In this document: positions 55,786 to 64,000 of the stretch, in pieces
Position numbering within the stretch: the first letter of the stretch is position 1
Layout: every line of letters starts with the position of its first letter
Origin: CAVSUB01 sp963816725
GTDB taxonomy: Bacteria; Acidobacteriota; Vicinamibacteria; Vicinamibacterales; 2-12-FULL-66-21
DNA length: 64,000 nucleotides
Direction of reading: 5' to 3'
Assembly: GCA_963816725.1 (NCBI GenBank)
Contig: CAWFMC010000023.1
Span: 34,006-98,005, forward strand
Made by a program: the position numbers and the translations under genes
Notes under the pieces: model-generated
Database searches by the model: none
Seen by the model: the letters and a program-made list of their open reading frames with translations, nothing else
What the model was told of the DNA's origin: nothing

Positions 55786-56111
55786 TCATGGGATTTCCCA
55801 CAGCCGTCGATACTCGACGATGTCGTCGTGGCTGCGACCGACGAGCTTCCACCACATGACCAGCTCCTCGCCGAACGGCGTGCCGCCAAGCAGCAGCGCC
55901 CGCGCGACGTCGTCACCGACATTGCGCGTCGTGAGCTCTGGACGACCGGCCGCCTGGCAGGCAAGGTCGCCGACCTCGAGCCGATAGCCCGCCACCTCGA
56001 GGCTCCGTGGTCGAGCAGCACGCCGTGCTTGAACGTCTCGTCGATGTCGAGCCTGACCTGGGCCTCCGGGTGCAGATCGAGTTGCGCGCCCAGTAGTTGG
56101 ATGGAGACTGG
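55786..56111 (-). pseudogene. pirin-family protein, C-terminal half, frameshifted
   Basis: The C-terminal cupin of a pirin: VSIQLLGAQLDLHPEAQ, VRLDIDETFKHGVLLDHG, a frame break near 56,008, then SLEVAGYRLEVGDLA, ARALLLGGTPFGEELVMWWK and LVGRSHDDIVEYRRLW, a classic pirin ending. The N-terminal metal-binding cupin is missing, because the sequence merges into an oppositely oriented hydrolase gene. One base restores the frame, so sequence error and true truncation may both be involved. Confidence 0.65.
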
Positions 56112-56116
56112 TTCAC

Positions 56117-56993
56117 GTGAGCGAGAGCGAGATGAAGTATCTCGATCTGCACGGCGAGCGTGTTGCCTATCGGGAAGCGGGAGCCGGCGAGGCGCTGCTG
56201 CTGATTCACGGCATGGCGGGAAGTTCGGCGACCTGGCGGGCGGTGCTGCCCCAGCTGTCGAAGAAATACCGGGTGGTGGCACGGATCTGTTCGGGCACGG
56301 TGAATCCGCCAAACCCCGCGGTGACTATTCGCTGGGTGCGTTCGCGGCCTGGCTGCGTGACCTGCTCGATGAACTGGGCATCACCCGGGCGACAGTGGTC
56401 GGTCCAGTCGCTTGGTGGCGGTGTGGCCATGCAGTTCATCTATCAGCATCGCGACTACTGCGAACGGCTGGCTCTCATCAGCAGCGGTGGCCTGGGCCCC
56501 GACCTGAGCTGGATATTGCGGATCCTGTCGGCACCCGGAGCCGAGCTGGTGCTGCCGGTGGTCGCACCGCCGACCGGTGCTGAACGTCGGCAACAAGCTG
56601 GGGTCCTGGCTCACGTCGGCCGGAATCCACTCGCCGCATGCCGGCGAGCTATGGAACGCCTACTCGTCGCTGTCGGACGGCCAGACCCGGCAGGCGTTCC
56701 TGCGCACGCTGCGCTCGGTGGTGGACTACCGTGGCCAGGCGGTCAGTGCGATCAACAAGTTGCATCTGAGCTCTGGGCTACCCACCTTGCTGATCTGGGG
56801 GGACCAGGACCGGATCATGCTGTCGCCCACGGCTACGCCGACTCACGACCACCGTGCCGGGTGCCGGCTTGAAGTGCTCCCCAGCGTCGGGCCTTGTCCG
56901 CACGTCGAAGCCCCGAACCTCGGTGGTGAGATCCTTGACGACTTCATCGCCACCACAGGGCCTAGTGCCGATGTGACGAATCGACAATCGTGA
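56117..56993 (+). pseudogene. alpha/beta hydrolase broken by several frameshifts
   Basis: ATG 56117 opens MSESEMKYLDLHGERVAYRE with LLLIHGMAGSSATWRAVLPQL. The frame changes near 56,285 (continuing as FGHGESAKPRGDYSLGAFAA in another frame), returns near 56,400 at the nucleophile elbow (SLGGGVAM), and shifts again near 56,575 into NVGNKLGSWLTSAG and PTLLIWGDQDRIM. About 290 residues of a normal mycobacterial-type hydrolase can be pieced together from three frames. The acid of the triad (GDQD) is visible; the His region is degraded (GPCPHVEAPNLGGEIL). Confidence 0.7.
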
Positions 56994-57112
56994 TCAGCAC
57001 CGTGGTGCAGCCAGCGTCGACTTCCAGGTTCTCTCTCCGGTGTGTCTCAACAAGCTCTGCAGTTGCCTGACCGGCCGCTTCGGACACTGTCGACGCCGCC
57101 TACGGCGGGAGC

Positions 57113-57280
57113 CAGGTCAAAATCATCGAACTCGACCTGGCCGATGAACTGGCCATCGGCCATCTCGAACTTGTACAGATGCGAACGATCCCAACGCGCG
57201 AACGCCGTATCCATCGCATCAGCGAGCTGGCTGAACTTTGCGACCGGGCCGCGGCGAAAATCCGACCCGGCCGCGGCCAA
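57113..57280 (-). pseudogene. fragment of pRiA4b ORF-3-like / IS1096 passenger (TnpR-like) protein
   Basis: The frame contains KFSQLADAMDTAFARWDRSH and LYKFEMADGQFIGQVEFDDF, which resemble the conserved WDxSHLYxF core of the plasmid pRiA4b ORF-3 family, common beside actinobacterial insertion sequences. Both ends are missing. The similarity is short, so I hold it loosely. Confidence 0.4.
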
Positions 57281-57349
57281 TAATGCTCACCATGACCACT
57301 ACTGACCGACTTCCCGACCGAATCGACAGCCACGTCCGCGCCAAGACTA

Positions 57350-58496
57350 GTGGTGTGTCCCGCAATTAGTTGACAGTGTCCAGGGTGGTGCGTGCTCGCG
57401 CTACCTTGGCCAGGATCGATTCGGCAGTGGCGGTCCACTTGTAGGGTTTGGGGTCCTCGTTGTGGGCGTCGATGTATTCCTGAATGGAGGCGATCAGGTC
57501 GGGCACCGACGCAAAGGTGCCGCGCCGCAGCGCTTTGTTGGTCAGCTCACGGAACCAGCGTTCCACCTGGTTGAGCCACGATGAGGAGGTTGGGGTGAAA
57601 TGCAGATGGAAGCGGGGGTGCTTGGCCAGCCACTGTTGCACGTTGGCGTGCTTGTGGGTGCTGTAATTGTCCAGGATCAAGTGGATCTGCAGGCCCTTGG
57701 GAACCTCTCGGTCGACGGTGCGCAGGAACTTCAGGAACTCCTGGTGGCGGTGCCGCGGTAGGCATTGCCCGATCACCATGCCGGTCAACACGTTCAACGC
57801 CGCGAACAAGGTAGTGGTGCCGTTGCGTTTGTAGTCGTGAGTCATCGTCTGCCCGCGGCCCTTCGTCATCGGCAGCGACGCTTGCGTGCGGTCAAGCGCC
57901 TGCACCGAGGACTTTTCGTCGGCGCACAACACGATCGCGTTCTCCGGCGGGTTCAGATACAGACCCACGACATCGACGAGTTTCTCCTCGAACTTCGGGT
58001 CGCCCGACACCTTGAACGTGTCGACTCGGTGCGGTTTGAGGCCCAACTCCTGCCATACCCGATGCACGGTGCTCTTCGAGACCCCGGCAACCCCGGCCAT
58101 CGTCCTTGTGCTCCAATGCGTCTCGCCCTGCGGCCGGTATTCCTCGGTGAGCGTCACGATCCTCTCCAACGTGGCGTCCGGGATCGAGGGCTTGCGGCCT
58201 CGCCCCTCACGGACCTGCCCGAACTTGACCAGACCGTCCTCGGCGAACCGAGTGCGCCAGTTCGCCACGGTGGCCGGCGACACCGACACCGCGGCAGCGA
58301 TCGTCGCGTTCGCCACGCCGTCGGCTGCCATCAGCAAAGCCTTGGCCCGCACCACTTCCCGATGCGCCGCGGACTGCGACCGGGCCAACGACTCCAACAC
58401 CTCACGCTGCCCATCGGTCATCGCTAACGCGGGCACGGGTTTGCTCATACTCGAAATCATACCAATTCACTACCAATTATTTGGGGGACATACCAC
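57350..58496 (-). mobile_element. IS630-family insertion sequence with 29-base inverted repeats
   Basis: Imperfect terminal repeats at 57350-57378 and 58468-58496 match at 23 of 29 positions by my alignment (both start GTGGT and share TGTCCC). They bracket a single transposase gene. A TA dinucleotide abuts the left end (57348-57349) as expected for IS630, but the right end is followed by CA, so the target duplication is not intact. Total length is about 1.15 kb. Confidence 0.8.
57366..58460 (-). CDS. IS630-family transposase
   Basis: A 364-residue DDE transposase. Two N-terminal HTH modules bind the ends (IAAAVSVSPATVANWRTRFA, MAGVAGVSKSTVHRVWQELG). The catalytic domain has VLCADEKSSVQALDR (first Asp), IHLILDNYSTHKH (second Asp) and PTSSSWLNQVERWF (Glu). 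The frame is complete, so the element could still be active. The N-terminal Met may be at 58460 or 58448; neither has a strong ribosome site. It moves the element by cut-and-paste into TA targets. Confidence 0.93.
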   Translation of the reverse strand: MISSMSKPVPALAMTDGQREVLESLARSQSAAHREVVRAKALLMAADGVANATIAAAVSVSPATVANWRTRFAEDGLVKFGQVREGRGRKPSIPDATLERIVTLTEEYRPQGETHWSTRTMAGVAGVSKSTVHRVWQELGLKPHRVDTFKVSGDPKFEEKLVDVVGLYLNPPENAIVLCADEKSSVQALDRTQASLPMTKGRGQTMTHDYKRNGTTTLFAALNVLTGMVIGQCLPRHRHQEFLKFLRTVDREVPKGLQIHLILDNYSTHKHANVQQWLAKHPRFHLHFTPTSSSWLNQVERWFRELTNKALRRGTFASVPDLIASIQEYIDAHNEDPKPYKWTATAESILAKVARARTTLDTVN

Positions 58497-58661
58497 CAGT
58501 GAGGCCAGCCTCGGACCGCCGAGGTGGGCGGCGGGGTTGGGCGGGATCGTTGCGGTTGGCTGCTGGTTGGGGAGCGGTCCGAGCCTGCCCTCCGACGATC
58601 GCGGCGTGGCCGCGAGGCTGGGCGCTGGTCAGGACCGGCTTGGTCGACCAGGCTGGCGGTC

Positions 58662-60272
58662 ATGGCTGCGGTGGTGACGGTGAACGATGTGCTTGACGGG
58701 CATGTGAGCCTGGATGTGGAGTGCCTAGATCGGATTTATCTGAACGGCTATGTGCCGAACCTCCAGGTGGGTGGGCAGGTGGTGTCGTTTATGACCGCGC
58801 ATCTGGGTTACCCGATCCCGTCGCCGGCGATCATGGAGAAGATCGGTACCGCGTTCCGCAGGGCGGTGGCGTCGTTCGCCGAGGACAACCGGATTCCGGT
58901 GGTGCGGTTCGGGAGGGAGGACCGCAAGATCGATCGGATGCGGCCGTATCTGGCGCGGCAGGCGGCGACCGGCCGGTCTGGGGTGGCCGCGATCGGGGTT
59001 GCGCAGGAGTTCGCGCCGGTGTTCACCGCGACCAAGAAGGGCGGCGGTAAGGCGGTGTGGTTCTCGTTCACCAAAGCCGACCGGCGGGTCACCTGTTATT
59101 ACTTTTACCTCTGGGACGACGATTTCGGGCCGGCGTTCGTCAAGGTGTGCGCCTACTTCCCGTACCCGATGAAGATCTGGCTTAACGGGCATGAGTGGGC
59201 CAAGCGGCAGGCCGTCAAGGCGGGGGTCGGGTTCACCGAGCTGTCCAACGGGTTCGCCACCTGTGCTGATCCTGCTGCGCTGCAGGCGATCTGCGACCGG
59301 CTCGGCCCGGGCGCGATCCGGGTGTTCGCCGAGCGCTGGTGGTCGATCCTGCCGCTGCCGCTGACCGAGCACGACCGCGCCGCCGGCTATTGGTGGGAGC
59401 TGTCGATGCGGCAGGTGGAGACCTCGCGCACCCTGGTGTTCGACGCGCCACGCCACGCCCGCGGGTTCTTCGAGGCGCTGGTCACCGACAACCTCGACAT
59501 CGGCCGCCCGGAGCTGATCGAACTCGTCTTTCGACGCGGCCAACGCCGTGGTCGACCGGCCGCCGGTGAGTTCAAGACCAAGGTCGTCAGCTACGGCACC
59601 GAGGTCAACGTGAACGCCTTCTACCGGCACTCCCGCATCAAACAGTATTTGAAGGACGGGCGGGCGCTGCGGATCGAGACCGTGATCAACGACCCGGACG
59701 ATCTGGGCTGTCTGCGGCGGCTGGTCCATCTCGATGAATTGCAGTCCCGTGCCCGTGCGGTCAACACCACACTGCTCGATACTGAACGTGTCGGCCAGGG
59801 CTGCGTCCTTGCGAGTCCAGCCTTTGAGCGGATCGCGCGGCCCACCCTCACCGAGGATGGCAGGAGGGCCCCGGCCTTGCGGTTCGGCGACCCTCGGGTC
59901 CAGGCCCTGGCCGGCGCCCTGTGCACCAGCGTGCTCGCCGTCACCGGCATCACCAACAAGAGCCTGCGCGCCTTGATGACCGGATTGCTCGGCGGTATGA
60001 CCTACACGATGAACCAGGCCAGCTACGACCTGGCGCGGCTGCGGACCAACGGGCTCATCGCCCGCATCCCGGGTAAAAACCGCTACCGGCTCACCGGCGA
60101 CGGCCTGCGGTTCGCGATCTTCTACACCAAACTGCACGACCGGCTGCTACGCCCGCTGCTGGCCGCCGACCGGCCACCGGCACCACCACCGGTACGAAAA
60201 GCCTTCCGCACCATCGACATTCACATCACCGAAACCATCGACCGGGCCCGACTACTGCCCAAGGCAGCCTGA
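58662..60272 (+). CDS. uncharacterised 536-residue actinobacterial-type protein with C-terminal winged helix
   Basis: Start ATG 58662, opening AAVVTVNDVLDGHVSLDVEC. The protein has several strongly patterned blocks: LGYPIPSPAIMEKIG, VTCYYFYLWDDDFGPAFVK, YPMKIWLNGHEWAKRQA, YWWELSMRQVETSRTLVFD and FYRHSRIKQYLKDGRALRIE. Near the end TYTMNQASYDLARLRTNGLI with GKNRYRLTGDG looks like a winged helix. I recognise it as a recurrent unnamed family in actinobacteria and metagenomes, but no function is known to me. A DNA-binding or mobile-element role is possible from the neighbouring IS and the winged helix. It is intact, unlike most genes around it. Confidence 0.75.
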   Translation: MAAVVTVNDVLDGHVSLDVECLDRIYLNGYVPNLQVGGQVVSFMTAHLGYPIPSPAIMEKIGTAFRRAVASFAEDNRIPVVRFGREDRKIDRMRPYLARQAATGRSGVAAIGVAQEFAPVFTATKKGGGKAVWFSFTKADRRVTCYYFYLWDDDFGPAFVKVCAYFPYPMKIWLNGHEWAKRQAVKAGVGFTELSNGFATCADPAALQAICDRLGPGAIRVFAERWWSILPLPLTEHDRAAGYWWELSMRQVETSRTLVFDAPRHARGFFEALVTDNLDIGRPELIELVFRRGQRRGRPAAGEFKTKVVSYGTEVNVNAFYRHSRIKQYLKDGRALRIETVINDPDDLGCLRRLVHLDELQSRARAVNTTLLDTERVGQGCVLASPAFERIARPTLTEDGRRAPALRFGDPRVQALAGALCTSVLAVTGITNKSLRALMTGLLGGMTYTMNQASYDLARLRTNGLIARIPGKNRYRLTGDGLRFAIFYTKLHDRLLRPLLAADRPPAPPPVRKAFRTIDIHITETIDRARLLPKAA

Positions 60273-60296
60273 AAACTCAAGACAACTGTCAAAGAC

Positions 60297-60330
60297 CTAG
60301 CGACCAAGGTTCTCTAGCGACCAAGGTTCT
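60297..60330. repeat. 17-base tandem duplication
   Basis: CTAGCGACCAAGGTTCT occurs twice head-to-tail, followed by a third CTAG, shortly after the 536-residue gene. It may be replication slippage or an element scar. Confidence 0.8.
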
Positions 60331-60412
60331 CTAGAAATACTGCCAGCCACTACGCAATACTCAACCGCCACAAACGAACTGTCCGCAGAACCGGGCCAGG
60401 CCACCGCGCCGG

Positions 60413-60658
60413 TCAAGAAGCATGTGGCAACCGCCGGCTTAGGGCCGAACCTATCGACCTGGCGAGAACGGACGAGCGCTCCAAAAACCCGCCACCATTG
60501 CTAAACATCAGGAAAGCGAGCGACGCCGTCTGCCCGAAGCCGTTGCGGCGCATCAATTCCGGCAGCCAAGTGTTCAACGAGTACAGCAACGCGGAGGCGC
60601 CCATCAATCCGAGCACCAAAGTAGTATTCGTGCCGAAGAGCCCCCCGAACAGTAGCCC
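60413..60658 (-). pseudogene. MFS transporter fragment (aromatic-acid/H+ symporter-like)
   Basis: The frame reads GLLFGGLFGTNTTLVLGLMG, ASALLYSLNTWLPELMRRNG and FGQTASLAFLMFSNGG, matching the central loop and TM7-8 of major facilitator transporters, where LNTWLPxLMR is characteristic of the aromatic-acid symporter branch. Homology ends after SNGG and on the other side near 60,658, leaving fewer than 80 residues of a protein of about 440. Confidence 0.6.
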
Positions 60659-60837
60659 GGGGACCGCTGCTCAACAAAATGATGATTCCCAGGTCCACTA
60701 CGGGCCACCGGACGTCATCGCCGCCGACCTCGTCCGTGCGAGTTGGCGCGGCCGGGCCGCGCCGGCGGAGTTCGGTGCCACCGAGGCCCGAGAGACGATC
60801 CGCTCGGCCTCGTTCGTTCAGCAGGAAATAGTGGCGC

Positions 60838-61041
60838 CTGGTCGAGTCGGAACCCGCGCTGCTCCACGGCGTCGTCAAGACCGATCGCCTCGTCGTGTTC
60901 GGGGGCGGCGTCCCGCTCGTGGCCGACGGGCGGACCGTGGGCGCGATCGGCGTCTCCGGGGGATCGAGCGAACAGGACGTGCGCGTCGCTGAGGCGGAAG
61001 CCGCCGCGGTCGGCTACACCAGCTCCAACACTGCCCTCTGA
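60838..61041 (+). pseudogene. HbpS/GlcG-family C-terminal fragment
   Basis: LVESEPALLHGVVKTDRLVV, FGGGVPLVADGRTVGAIGVS and GGSSEQDVRVAEAEAAAVGY form the last two-fifths of a HbpS/GlcG (DUF336) protein, ending at a TGA (61039-61041). The first part is missing; the sequence to the left is a different fragment. The cupin gene begins 17 bases later, so the two may once have been one operon. Confidence 0.6.
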
Positions 61042-61058
61042 CCATCATGGAGGAACCG

Positions 61059-61397
61059 ATGACCGGACACTTTCAGGCGTTCGAGCTCGACGAGCTCGAG
61101 AAGAAGCACGCGGCGGCGGGGCCGCCGTACTCGGAGTTCCTGCGACACCGCGGGATGTCGATGGGGATGTACACGTTGCCAGCGGGCACGGCGGACCACC
61201 AGCATCCGCACAGCGCCGATGAGGTTTACATCGTGTTGCGCGGCCGGGGCACGCTGCGGGTCGTCGACACCGACCACGAGGTGAAGGCCGGCAGCATCGT
61301 GTCGGTCGACCACGGCGAGGATCACCGCCTCATCGACGTTGCCGAGGACCTGCAGATCCTCGTGGTCTTCGCGCCGCCGGACACCCCCGACGCCTGA
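61059..61397 (+). CDS. single-domain cupin
   Basis: A 112-residue cupin started at ATG 61059, which has GGAGGA at the right distance (an ATG at 61047 precedes that site and is less likely). Motif 1 is HQHPHSADEVYIVLRGRG, with His/His/Glu metal ligands; motif 2 is VDHGEDHRLIDV. It is intact and in frame. The fold alone does not fix the reaction; it may accompany the truncated HbpS-like gene before it. Confidence 0.8.
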   Translation: MTGHFQAFELDELEKKHAAAGPPYSEFLRHRGMSMGMYTLPAGTADHQHPHSADEVYIVLRGRGTLRVVDTDHEVKAGSIVSVDHGEDHRLIDVAEDLQILVVFAPPDTPDA

Positions 61398-61507
61398 CCG
61401 TCCGACCGGAGTGTCGGCCGCAGGCTCCTGGTCGGTCCGCCGGGCGGCCAGTTCACGCTCGATACCGAGGCGCTGGAGGGGCGCCCGATTGTGCTGCTCC
61501 CCCGGGA

Positions 61508-61634
61508 GAGTCGGCCTGACGCCGGCGCCGCTGCCACAGCGATCCGGATGGCGAGGTAGCCGATGGTGAGGTGCAGCAGGCTCACGACATACCCGGCGCG
61601 GGCGAATCGTTCGAAGACGATGCTTTGCGCTAGA
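61508..61634 (-). pseudogene. DUF1206 membrane protein N-terminal fragment
   Basis: FERFARAGYVVSLLHLTIGY and LAIRIAVAAA match the first amphipathic turn and membrane helix of DUF1206 proteins, which are three-fold repeats common in actinobacteria. Homology stops after the first helix. There is no clear start codon and the remaining five helices are absent. Confidence 0.35.
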
Positions 61635-61675
61635 TTAGGTGGCGCCGGTGACCGAGCACCTTGGGCAGGGACCAG

Positions 61676-62860
61676 CTAGGCGGGAACACGCAAGATCAAT
61701 GCGGACCCCTGTCCGCCACCTCCGCATAGTGCGGCTGCTCCGGTTCCGCCGCCACGCCGGTTCAATTCCAGCGCGAGGTGCAAGGCGATCCTGGCGCCGG
61801 ACATGCCGATCGGATGACCGATGGCGATGGCGCCGCCGTTGACGTTCACCGTCGACGGATCCAGGCCCAGGGTGCGTGTCGACGTAATACCGACTGCGGC
61901 GAAGGCTTCGTTGATCTCGACGAGATCGAGGGCGGTCGGGTCGAGGCGTTCCTGTGCGCAGGCCGCCGCGATGGCGTTGGCCGGCTGCTGCTGCAGTGTC
62001 GAATCCGGTCCGGCCACCACACCGTGCGCACCGATTTCGGCGAGCCAATCCAGGCCCAGCTCAATTGCTTTGGCCTTGCTCATCACCACGACGGCTGCCG
62101 CACCGTCGTTGATCGATGAGGCGTTGCCCGCGGTGATGGTGCCGGTTTTGGAGAACGCCGGCCGCAGACTGGAGAGGGATTCGGTGGTGGTGTCCGCGCG
62201 TACGTCTTCGTCCTGGGCGAACAGCACGGGGTCGCCGTGGCGCTGGGGGACGGACACCGCAGCGATCTCGTCGTCGAAGAGTCCGTTCTTCCAGGCCGCC
62301 GCCGCACGTTGATGCGAGGAGGCTGCGAACTCGTCCTGCTCTTCCCGGGTGAGCGGGTTTGCGTTGTCGGTGAGCGCACCCATGGTCTGATCGGTGAAGA
62401 TGTCGTAGAGCCCGTCGTAGGCGAGGTGATCCGTTAATGTCACGTCGCCGTATTTGAAGCCGGACCGGGACTTTTCCAGCATGTGCGGGGCCCGCGTCAT
62501 CGATTCCTGGCCGCCGGCCACCACCACGTCGAAGTTGCCGGCTCGAATCAACTGATCCGCCAAGGCGATGGCATCGAGACCCGATAGGCACACCTTGTTG
62601 ATGCTCAGGGCGGCCACCGACATCGGAATGCCGCCGGCAACGGCGGCTTGGCGGGCCGGTATTTGGCCGGCGCCGGCGGTGAGCACTTGCCCCATGATCA
62701 CGTACTGGACCTGATCACCGGACACGCCCGCCTTGGCCAGTGCTGCCCTGATCGCGATGCCGCCGAGCTCGGAGCCCGAGAATGCGGACAGCGATCCCAT
62801 GAGGCGCCCGACCGGGGTTCGTGCACCGGCCACGATGACTGAGGTGTTCGCCGCGTTCAT
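61676..62860 (-). CDS. acetyl-CoA C-acetyltransferase (thiolase)
   Basis: A 394-residue thiolase from ATG 62860. The acyl-accepting Cys is in NKVCLSG, the catalytic His in GGAIAIGHPIGMSG, and the C-terminal Cys loop is CGGGGQG; NEAFAAVG is also conserved. The segment after TDQTMGALTDNANPLTREEQ is a few residues shorter than usual. It condenses or cleaves acetoacetyl-CoA in fatty-acid or polyester metabolism and looks mycobacterial (FadA-like). It is intact and alone, with its start 141 bases from unassigned sequence. Confidence 0.92.
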   Translation of the reverse strand: MNAANTSVIVAGARTPVGRLMGSLSAFSGSELGGIAIRAALAKAGVSGDQVQYVIMGQVLTAGAGQIPARQAAVAGGIPMSVAALSINKVCLSGLDAIALADQLIRAGNFDVVVAGGQESMTRAPHMLEKSRSGFKYGDVTLTDHLAYDGLYDIFTDQTMGALTDNANPLTREEQDEFAASSHQRAAAAWKNGLFDDEIAAVSVPQRHGDPVLFAQDEDVRADTTTESLSSLRPAFSKTGTITAGNASSINDGAAAVVVMSKAKAIELGLDWLAEIGAHGVVAGPDSTLQQQPANAIAAACAQERLDPTALDLVEINEAFAAVGITSTRTLGLDPSTVNVNGGAIAIGHPIGMSGARIALHLALELNRRGGGTGAAALCGGGGQGSALILRVPA

Positions 62861-63430
62861 GACGGTTCCACCTGGGGATGTCGGCAACCGTACTGGCGGC
62901 CGATTCGTATACCTTCGATCATGGGAGAGCTGCCTTTCATGGCACGAGTGCTATAGGTCAGTCGATCGGAAACCGGACACTCGTGTGTTTGAACTGTGCG
63001 CCTTGTCCACAGACATACTCAAGGCATGCGTTCCACAGAGCGGAACACCTCGTCTGGGTGATCACCGCGGCCCATACTCGGTTGTGGGGTTCGCCTCCAC
63101 CGCTTGCTCGACGAGGATGCTCGCCGGGGTTGCCGGTAGCGGCGGCGGCCTCGGGAGCGTGGTCGTACAGCGCAACGATGCTGTGAAATAGCCCCAACCG
63201 TTATTCGTCAGTCCAGATGCAGCGCCCGTGCCGCCCGGAACCCGCCGCAGATAAGTCGGCGCCAAACTACATGCGATGCCTGATCGTCGGAGCCATGTGT
63301 ACGACACTGCAGTCGTCCGCGCGGCGTGGTGCACATGTAACGGACGGAGCCACCCGCCGTAAGACCGACGGCTCTGGCTCGGCTTACAGTAGATGAGCTG
63401 TGTGCAACCACGACTACAGTACGCGCTTGC
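62861..63430. other. no supported gene
   Basis: Short frames occur on both strands (for example one of 79 codons at 62958-63197 on the minus strand), but none shows a motif, a ribosome site or domain-like composition. The first part presumably holds the thiolase promoter. Confidence 0.5.
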
Positions 63431-63689
63431 GCGCCGGTCGTAGTGCCACCAGAGCTCGGTGGCTAGCCGGTTGACCGGGAGGTTGTGGATCTCACCTTCT
63501 TCGTTGACGCAGAAGGTGATTCGTAGGTCGTCGTGGTCGGCGCCGTCGGGGCCGCAGTACCCGTCGACGGCTTCGATGTAGCCGCCGACGAGATCCTGCA
63601 GGGTGGCCCGGGTCGGCGGTGATAGTGCGGACGCCGCTGTTGTCGGGTTTGGTGGGATCGACGACGCGGGCCTGGACGGCGTTGCTCAT
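63430..63689 (-). pseudogene. DUF3846-family protein, frameshifted
   Basis: ATG 63689 opens MSNAVQARVVDPTKPDNSGV then RTITADP; the frame breaks in a GGG run near 63,620 and continues as ATLQDLVGGYIEAVDGYCGP, LRITFCVNEEGEIHNLPVNR and LATELWWHYDR. This is the DUF3846 pattern found in actinobacterial plasmids and phages. One extra G explains the break. It hints at plasmid- or phage-derived DNA. Confidence 0.65.
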
Positions 63690-63719
63690 GGTGTGTTCTC
63701 CGGCCAGCAGCTGGCCTCG

Positions 63720-64000
63720 CAACCCTGGAACCGAACGACGGATCGGCGTCTCGCAGCCGCCCTCGCCGCCGCCGAGGCGAAGCTGCTCGCCGGGCCGGTG
63801 CGGCCCAGCAGACGGGCAGCGAGGACCGCTCTGATGCCGACGACGTCGCGCAGCGGGTGCCGTCTCGTCGCGCAGTGCGGTGATCTTCGCGGCGTGGGCG
63901 GTGAATTGTTCATCGAGACGCCGGATGTCGGCGATGAAGTCCTTCGCCAACTCCACCCGAACCTGTCCGTGACATCGATACTCGGTCACGATCTGTTGTC
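63720..64000 (-). pseudogene. IS110-family transposase C-terminal fragment, frameshifted, running off the window
   Basis: From the right edge: VRVELAKDFIADIRRLDEQF and KITALRDET, a frame break near 63,855, then LRDVVGIRAVLAARLLGRTG and PASSFASAA. This is the helix-hairpin-helix region of Transposase_20 in IS110 elements. It stops short and becomes unrelated sequence before 63,720. Whether the N-terminal DEDD domain is intact beyond the window cannot be seen. Confidence 0.6.

Noticed and set aside
55133..55855. Minus-strand 240-codon frame in the right part
   Set aside because: It runs antisense through the GMC fragment; a segment near 55,560-55,690 looks protein-like but I could not name it, so it is not called.
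61745..61785. GGTTCAATTCC resembling a tRNA T-arm
   Set aside because: It lies within the thiolase coding region and no matching D-arm, anticodon arm or acceptor stem could be drawn.

Overview
Bases 1 to about 55,030 look like one high-GC chromosome segment from an uncultured acidobacterium, most like Vicinamibacteria. The signs are a giant OmpA-like TonB-dependent receptor with an N-terminal regulatory-like domain, a VWFA-related exported protein, PQQ dehydrogenases, Tat-exported TIM-barrel proteins, FG-GAP and heptahaem-TPR proteins, and a kelch/MBG repeat protein. From about 55,033 to the end the content changes abruptly. This part is actinobacterial in flavour (mycobacteria-like), made mostly of gene fragments and frameshifted genes around an IS630 element. 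The join cuts the last residues of the MBG gene against the first 18 codons of an oppositely oriented lipocalin-like gene, so I read the window as two genomes joined, most likely by assembly.

Left part: 1-4,782 is an RND efflux operon (permease with one frameshift, adaptor, outer-membrane factor). 5,009-13,661 holds scattered genes: PQQ dehydrogenase, VWA protein, two methyltransferases, a decayed histidine kinase, an exported esterase, a P450 and a HbpS-like protein. 13,810-17,922 is a minus-strand group: Tat-exported TIM barrel, phosphopantetheinyl transferase, a 45-codon ORF and two tandem Nif3-like proteins. 18,331-30,189 is a carbohydrate catabolism block: SMP-30 lactonase, two Tat TIM barrels, three SDRs, a PQQ dehydrogenase with a nested cytochrome c, a cupin, a single-chain transketolase and a GntR/FCD repressor. 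30,410-38,768 supplies the envelope side: DUF1080/FG-GAP protein, heptahaem TPR cytochrome and TonB-dependent receptor. 39,445-48,345 has a membrane Ser/Thr kinase, a DapA-family lyase, small membrane proteins, a XylR-like sigma-54 activator and a phospholipase D-like protein. 48,611-55,030 is the repeat protein with 18 MBG units.

The most interesting signal is a regulon. Six exact copies of GATWATCGAT, extending to a near-palindrome ATWATCGATWAT, lie only in 5' regions: two before the Nif3/PPTase group, one between the third TIM barrel and the PQQ-cytochrome dehydrogenase, one overlapping the start codon region of the GntR/FCD gene itself, one before the DUF1080/FG-GAP gene and one before the TonB-dependent receptor. 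Four of them overlap or abut sigma-70-like promoters. This ties uptake, periplasmic processing, oxidation and cytoplasmic carbon metabolism over about 25 kb to one autoregulated repressor. The substrate is unknown; a keto-sugar or sugar-acid route is my inference.

Right part (55,033-64,000): lipocalin start, GMC oxidoreductase, pirin, alpha/beta hydrolase, MFS, HbpS/GlcG, DUF1206, DUF3846 and IS110 pieces. The intact genes are an IS630 transposase, an uncharacterised 536-residue protein, a cupin and a thiolase. Many breaks are single-base changes in G or C runs, which suggests sequence errors on top of real decay. No rRNA, tRNA or CRISPR array was recognised.
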